This document shows, piece after piece, positions 61,496 to 64,000 of a DNA stretch of 64,000 nt (position 1 is its first letter; each line of letters starts with the position of its first letter). The DNA lies in assembly GCF_006874585.1 (NCBI RefSeq), contig NZ_CP029761.1, positions 507,001 through 571,000 of the forward strand, in the 5' to 3' direction. The position numbers were made by a program, and so were the translations under genes. The notes under the pieces are model-generated. The model had not been told where the DNA came from, did not search any database, and saw nothing but the letters and a program-made list of their open reading frames with translations. Source of the stretch: Sphingomonas sp. IC081. GTDB lineage: Bacteria; Pseudomonadota; Alphaproteobacteria; Sphingomonadales; Sphingomonadaceae.

Positions 61496-62620
61496 CTAGT
61501 GGATTGACTCCAACGTTTGGAACCCTCGATTTCGAGCCGCGATGATTTCGTCCGGATTGGCCTTCCAGATGAAGGGCTTGGGGTTGTCGGCGTTGTACTC
61601 CCGGATGAACCGGTTGATGGCAGCCTGGAGGTCGACGACGGAGTGGAAGACGCCGTGCTTAAGGCGCCGCCTGGTCAGCTTTGCGAAGAAGCCCTCGACG
61701 GCATTGAGCCATGAGGAAGATGTCGGCGTGAAGTGGAAAGTCCAGCGCGGATGGCGGGCGAGCCACTCCTGGACCTTGTCCTTCTTGTGTGCGGCATAGT
61801 TGTCGAGGATCACGTGGATCGCCTTGCCCTTGGGTACTTCACGCTCGATCCGATTGAGGAAGCGGATGAACTCCTGGTGGCGGTGGCGCTGCATGTTCTG
61901 CCCTATCACGGTTCCGTCGAGCACATTGAGCGCAGCGAACAGCGTGGTCGTGCCGTGGCGCTTGTAGTCATGGGTCAGGGTGCCGGCGCGGCCCTTCTTC
62001 ATCGGCAGACCGGGCTGGGTGCGGTCGAGCGCCTGTATCTGCGATTTCTCGTCGATCGACAGGACCACCGCATGGGCGGGGGGATCGACATAGAGGCCGA
62101 CGATCTCGGTGAGCTTTTCGGCGAAAGCCGGATCGTTCGACAGCTTGAAGCTGCGCCAGCGATGCGGAGCAAGCCCATGCGCCTTCCAGATCGACTGCAC
62201 TGTCGAAACGGCAAGCCCGACCGCTTTGGCCATCGCGCGCGCCGTCCAGTGGGTTGCCTCATGCGGCGGCGGTTCCTGCGTAAGCCGGACAATTTCGGCC
62301 ACGCGCTTGGGCAATACCGGCGCCTTGCCGGGCGGACGGGACTTGTCGCGGAGCAGGCCATCGACGCCTTCGTGCATGAAACGCTCCTGCCAGCGCCACA
62401 CGCAGGTCTTCGACTTTCCTGTTGCCGTCATAATCGCCGAGGTGCCCAGGCCGTCGCTGCTCAAAAGAACGATACGGGCGCGCCAGACATGTTTCTGTGG
62501 ACTCAAGGGCGCCGACACGATGTCGTGCAGGCGTTGACGGTCGGAGGCCGAAACGATGAAGCTGATCCCATCACGCATCCTCCGAGACTGACACGCCAGC
62601 AAGCCAGTGGGAATCCCCAA
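61496..62620 (-). CDS. IS630 family transposase
   Basis: The 374-residue protein has two N-terminal helix-turn-helix parts (SSDGLGTSAIMTATGKSKTCVWRWQERF, and the HWTARAMAKAVGLAVSTVQSIW segment) and a Tc1/mariner-like DDE domain: VLSIDEKSQIQALDRTQ, HVILDNYAAHKKDKVQEWL and SSSWLNAVEGFFAKLTRR. The stop TAG takes TA from the target duplication and G from the host. A later start (MRDGISF) is possible. No break is seen. Confidence 0.93.
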   Translation of the reverse strand: MGIPTGLLACQSRRMRDGISFIVSASDRQRLHDIVSAPLSPQKHVWRARIVLLSSDGLGTSAIMTATGKSKTCVWRWQERFMHEGVDGLLRDKSRPPGKAPVLPKRVAEIVRLTQEPPPHEATHWTARAMAKAVGLAVSTVQSIWKAHGLAPHRWRSFKLSNDPAFAEKLTEIVGLYVDPPAHAVVLSIDEKSQIQALDRTQPGLPMKKGRAGTLTHDYKRHGTTTLFAALNVLDGTVIGQNMQRHRHQEFIRFLNRIEREVPKGKAIHVILDNYAAHKKDKVQEWLARHPRWTFHFTPTSSSWLNAVEGFFAKLTRRRLKHGVFHSVVDLQAAINRFIREYNADNPKPFIWKANPDEIIAARNRGFQTLESIH

Positions 62621-62648
62621 CTGGACTCTTTCGTTCCGGTCAATCCAC
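61499..62648 (-). mobile_element. IS630 family insertion sequence
   Basis: The 1150-bp element has inverted repeats GTGGATTGACTCCAACG at the left and GTGGATTGACCGGAACG read inward from the right. TA at 61497-61498 and 62649-62650 is the target duplication typical of IS630. It splits the Wza-like gene from the barrel gene within one operon. Confidence 0.93.
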
Positions 62649-63217
62649 TAGAACTTGCGTTCCAGCACCCGGATCGTGTCGCCCGGGAGCACGGGGGTGG
62701 CGCCGTCCAGCCGGTAGAGCGTCTCTCCGGCTTCGTCCTTGTGGCGGATGAAGACCCGGCGTTCGTCCGCGCGGTAGGTGAAGCCTTCCGCCTTGGCCAC
62801 CGCGCTGAAGATGGTCAGGCTGTCTGCATACGGATATTCGCCCGGTTTGCTGACTTCGCCGAGGATGTAATAGGGGCGGTAGTTCAGCACGTCGATCGAA
62901 ACACTGGGGGCGTCAAGGTAGCCCTGGCGCAAGGCGCCCGCGATCCTTTCTGCCAGCGCTGATGCGGTCAGCCCGCGTGCCTGTATCGCGCCCACCAGCG
63001 GGAACGCGACCGAGCCGCCGCTGTCGACCATGTATTCGCCGGTCAGCTTGTCTTCGCCGTAGACGGTGATGCGCAGCTTGTCTCCGCTGCCCAGGGCATA
63101 GGCGGTTTCTCCTGGCCCAAGCGTGCGCACCGGCAGTTCCCCCGCGCTGGAGCAGCCGCCCGAGAGGAGAGCCATCGATAGAGGGAGTGCAAGCAGCAGG
63201 CTGCGCATCGTTGTCAT
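62648..63217 (-). CDS. polysaccharide export lipoprotein (Wza-like)
   Basis: The 189-residue protein has a lipoprotein signal (lipobox LSGGC) and the Poly_export and SLBB domains: YALGSGDKLRITVYGEDKLTGEYMVDSGGSVAFPLVGAIQARGLTASAL, then VLNYRPYYILGEVSKPGEYPYADSLTIFSAVAKAEGF. It forms the outer-membrane ring for exopolysaccharide. ATG 63217 or 63208 may be used. Its stop is TA from the host plus G from IS630. Confidence 0.93.
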   Translation of the reverse strand: MTTMRSLLLALPLSMALLSGGCSSAGELPVRTLGPGETAYALGSGDKLRITVYGEDKLTGEYMVDSGGSVAFPLVGAIQARGLTASALAERIAGALRQGYLDAPSVSIDVLNYRPYYILGEVSKPGEYPYADSLTIFSAVAKAEGFTYRADERRVFIRHKDEAGETLYRLDGATPVLPGDTIRVLERKF

Positions 63218-63596
63218 CTCAAGCTTGGCCACGTGATGAATTCTCCGGAACAAACCCGGGATGGTGCTTCAGCCCGGTAGGTGCCGCAGAAATTGTGGCG
63301 CGGAAAGCGCTCTGGCGGCAAAGCATAATGGGCCTAAATCCGATCCTGTTTGGACCTGTATGGTCCGGTTTGGATTGAAAATGGGGTTTTATACTTTGGA
63401 TGGCGTAGTATTCGCTGTGTTGTTCAGGCAGAGTTGGCAGCAGCGCTACCCCAAAGCGGAATATACGGTTACCCCCGTGGCCGGGGTGCACCCTCTGGAC
63501 GGTCGACATGTGTTATTGCCGTACCTTGCGCTCTGGCCGATCTGGCGGCCTTGTCGCATCGCAGCGCTGTTTGGAGTTGCCTTGCAACAAACGACA
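63218..63596. other. non-coding region upstream of the export operon
   Basis: These 379 bp have no believable gene. The part 63310-63420 is AT-richer and contains a partial repeat (GGACCTGTATGG and GGTCCGGTTTGG around 63351-63372). It probably has the promoter for the Wza-like gene, reading leftward, but I cannot define -35 and -10 boxes. Confidence 0.4.
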
Positions 63597-63628
63597 GCGC
63601 GCGGAAGGTGTTGGTTCCTTCCGCGCGC
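63597..63628 (-). terminator. 12-bp hairpin after the RTX-like gene
   Basis: GCGCGCGGAAGG (63597-63608) pairs perfectly with CCTTCCGCGCGC (63617-63628) around TGTTGGTT. It lies 30 bp after the RTX-like stop on the minus strand and is followed there by a T-rich stretch (TGTCGTTTGTTG). Confidence 0.7.
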
Positions 63629-63657
63629 AGGCTTCGCATTTGCGGGCCTTGGTCTGC

Positions 63658-64000
63658 TCAGTTGTAGAAGTTGAAGTCGCCGGCGCCGAGCAGTTTGCCA
63701 TTCATCGAACCGATCGCGATCGTGTAATCGAGGCCGGTCGTGGCGCTGTGGATGATGTAATACTGCGATTGCGTGGTGCCGTCCGTACCGTATCCCGCGA
63801 ACGTCAGCGTCGATCCCGCGCCGAAATTGGCAAGATAGATGAAGTCGTTGTTGCCGCCACCTTCCCAGCCGCCAGCGCCGTAGAAGTCATAAATGACGTC
63901 CTGGGTCTGCGCGCCGAGGCGCGCATTGTTCGACAGGCTGGGGTCCATGTCATAGAGATTGATGACAAAACAGTCATTCCCGGCGCCGCCGTACAAGTAG
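63658..64000 (-). CDS. C-terminal part of an RTX-like calcium-binding protein (runs off the right edge)
   Basis: The minus-strand frame is open to the window edge and ends at 63658, giving the last 114 residues. It enters with YLYGGAGND, a GGxGxD nonapeptide of RTX repeats, continues with acidic aromatic-rich strands (NNARLGAQTQDVIYDFYGAGGWEGG, NNDFIYLANFGAGSTLTFAGYG) and ends FNFYN. RTX proteins are secreted by type I systems through a C-terminal signal, and a full type I system is encoded 5-10 kb to the left. Confidence 0.75.
   Translation of the reverse strand, partial: YLYGGAGNDCFVINLYDMDPSLSNNARLGAQTQDVIYDFYGAGGWEGGGNNDFIYLANFGAGSTLTFAGYGTDGTTQSQYYIIHSATTGLDYTIAIGSMNGKLLGAGDFNFYN

Overview
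The window looks like part of the genome (chromosome or large plasmid) of a GC-rich alphaproteobacterium of the Sphingomonadales (Sphingomonas, Novosphingobium or Sphingobium type). The basis is protein resemblance, high-GC codon use, an alr-dadA-ridA locus with an AsnC-type regulator, a sphingomonad-style exopolysaccharide and type I secretion cluster, and a dense load of insertion sequences (IS66, IS5, two IS3, IS481-like, IS630). I cannot tell replicon type or species from the sequence alone.

Layout. 1-0.5 kb: end of an unrecognised gene and an AlpA-type regulator, typical of the edge of an integrative element. 0.7-3.6 kb: a cytochrome P460 gene broken by one stop codon, a P460-cytochrome c fusion lipoprotein, a cytochrome b561 and a glutamine amidotransferase. 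3.6-14.6 kb (minus strand): eleven co-directional, tightly spaced genes headed by egtB and egtD (ergothioneine synthesis), then a thiolase, a MerA/RclA-like flavin disulfide reductase, two membrane proteins, DUF4331, a uracil-DNA glycosylase, zntB, aqpZ and a molybdopterin oxidoreductase. 14.8-23.1 kb (plus strand): a divergent series with msrB, a hydrolase-OsmC fusion, a monooxygenase, a LysR regulator, a second msrB, msrA, a thioredoxin-like protein, selO, a glutaredoxin-like/GNAT fusion, DUF427, a Gre-like protein and an unusual YgfZ paralogue. 23.1-25.6 kb: IS66. 25.7-38.9 kb: an ABC transporter of EgtUV/OpuC architecture, a TIM-barrel protein, IS5, a hydrolase remnant, an exported msrB-msrA pair, a Grx-like protein, a thioredoxin/MsrA-like fusion of the VPGUxT type, SirB1-like, a PLP enzyme, 3-methyladenine glycosylase, DUF1348, a PNPOx protein and an EamA exporter.

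39-45.8 kb is a recombination zone: two inverted 1523-bp IS3 copies, 3' ends of a tRNA-Lys(CTT) and a tRNA-Ser left as attachment sites, a P4-type integrase with two small regulators, a truncated AraC gene and a truncated sulfatase. 45.8-50.9 kb: an OmpA-family protein and the D-alanine catabolic locus alr-dadA-ridA with a divergent AsnC/Lrp regulator. 51-64 kb (minus strand): envelope and secretion genes: a Wza-like lipoprotein, an outer-membrane barrel, a SleB-like hydrolase, TolC, a type I secretion ABC protein and its fusion protein, a priming glycosyltransferase, and at the window edge the C-terminus of an RTX-like protein that may be a cargo.

The most interesting proposal is that 3.6-38.9 kb is a coordinated sulfur-oxidation defence island: ergothioneine synthesis and possible import, three MsrB, two MsrA, an MsrA-like fusion, thioredoxin and glutaredoxin folds, OsmC, SelO and an RclA-like reductase, plus DNA repair. 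The gene content fits reactive chlorine or peroxide stress, but that role is inference. A second unusual pattern is that three unrelated IS elements sit exactly inside host stop codons and rebuild them.
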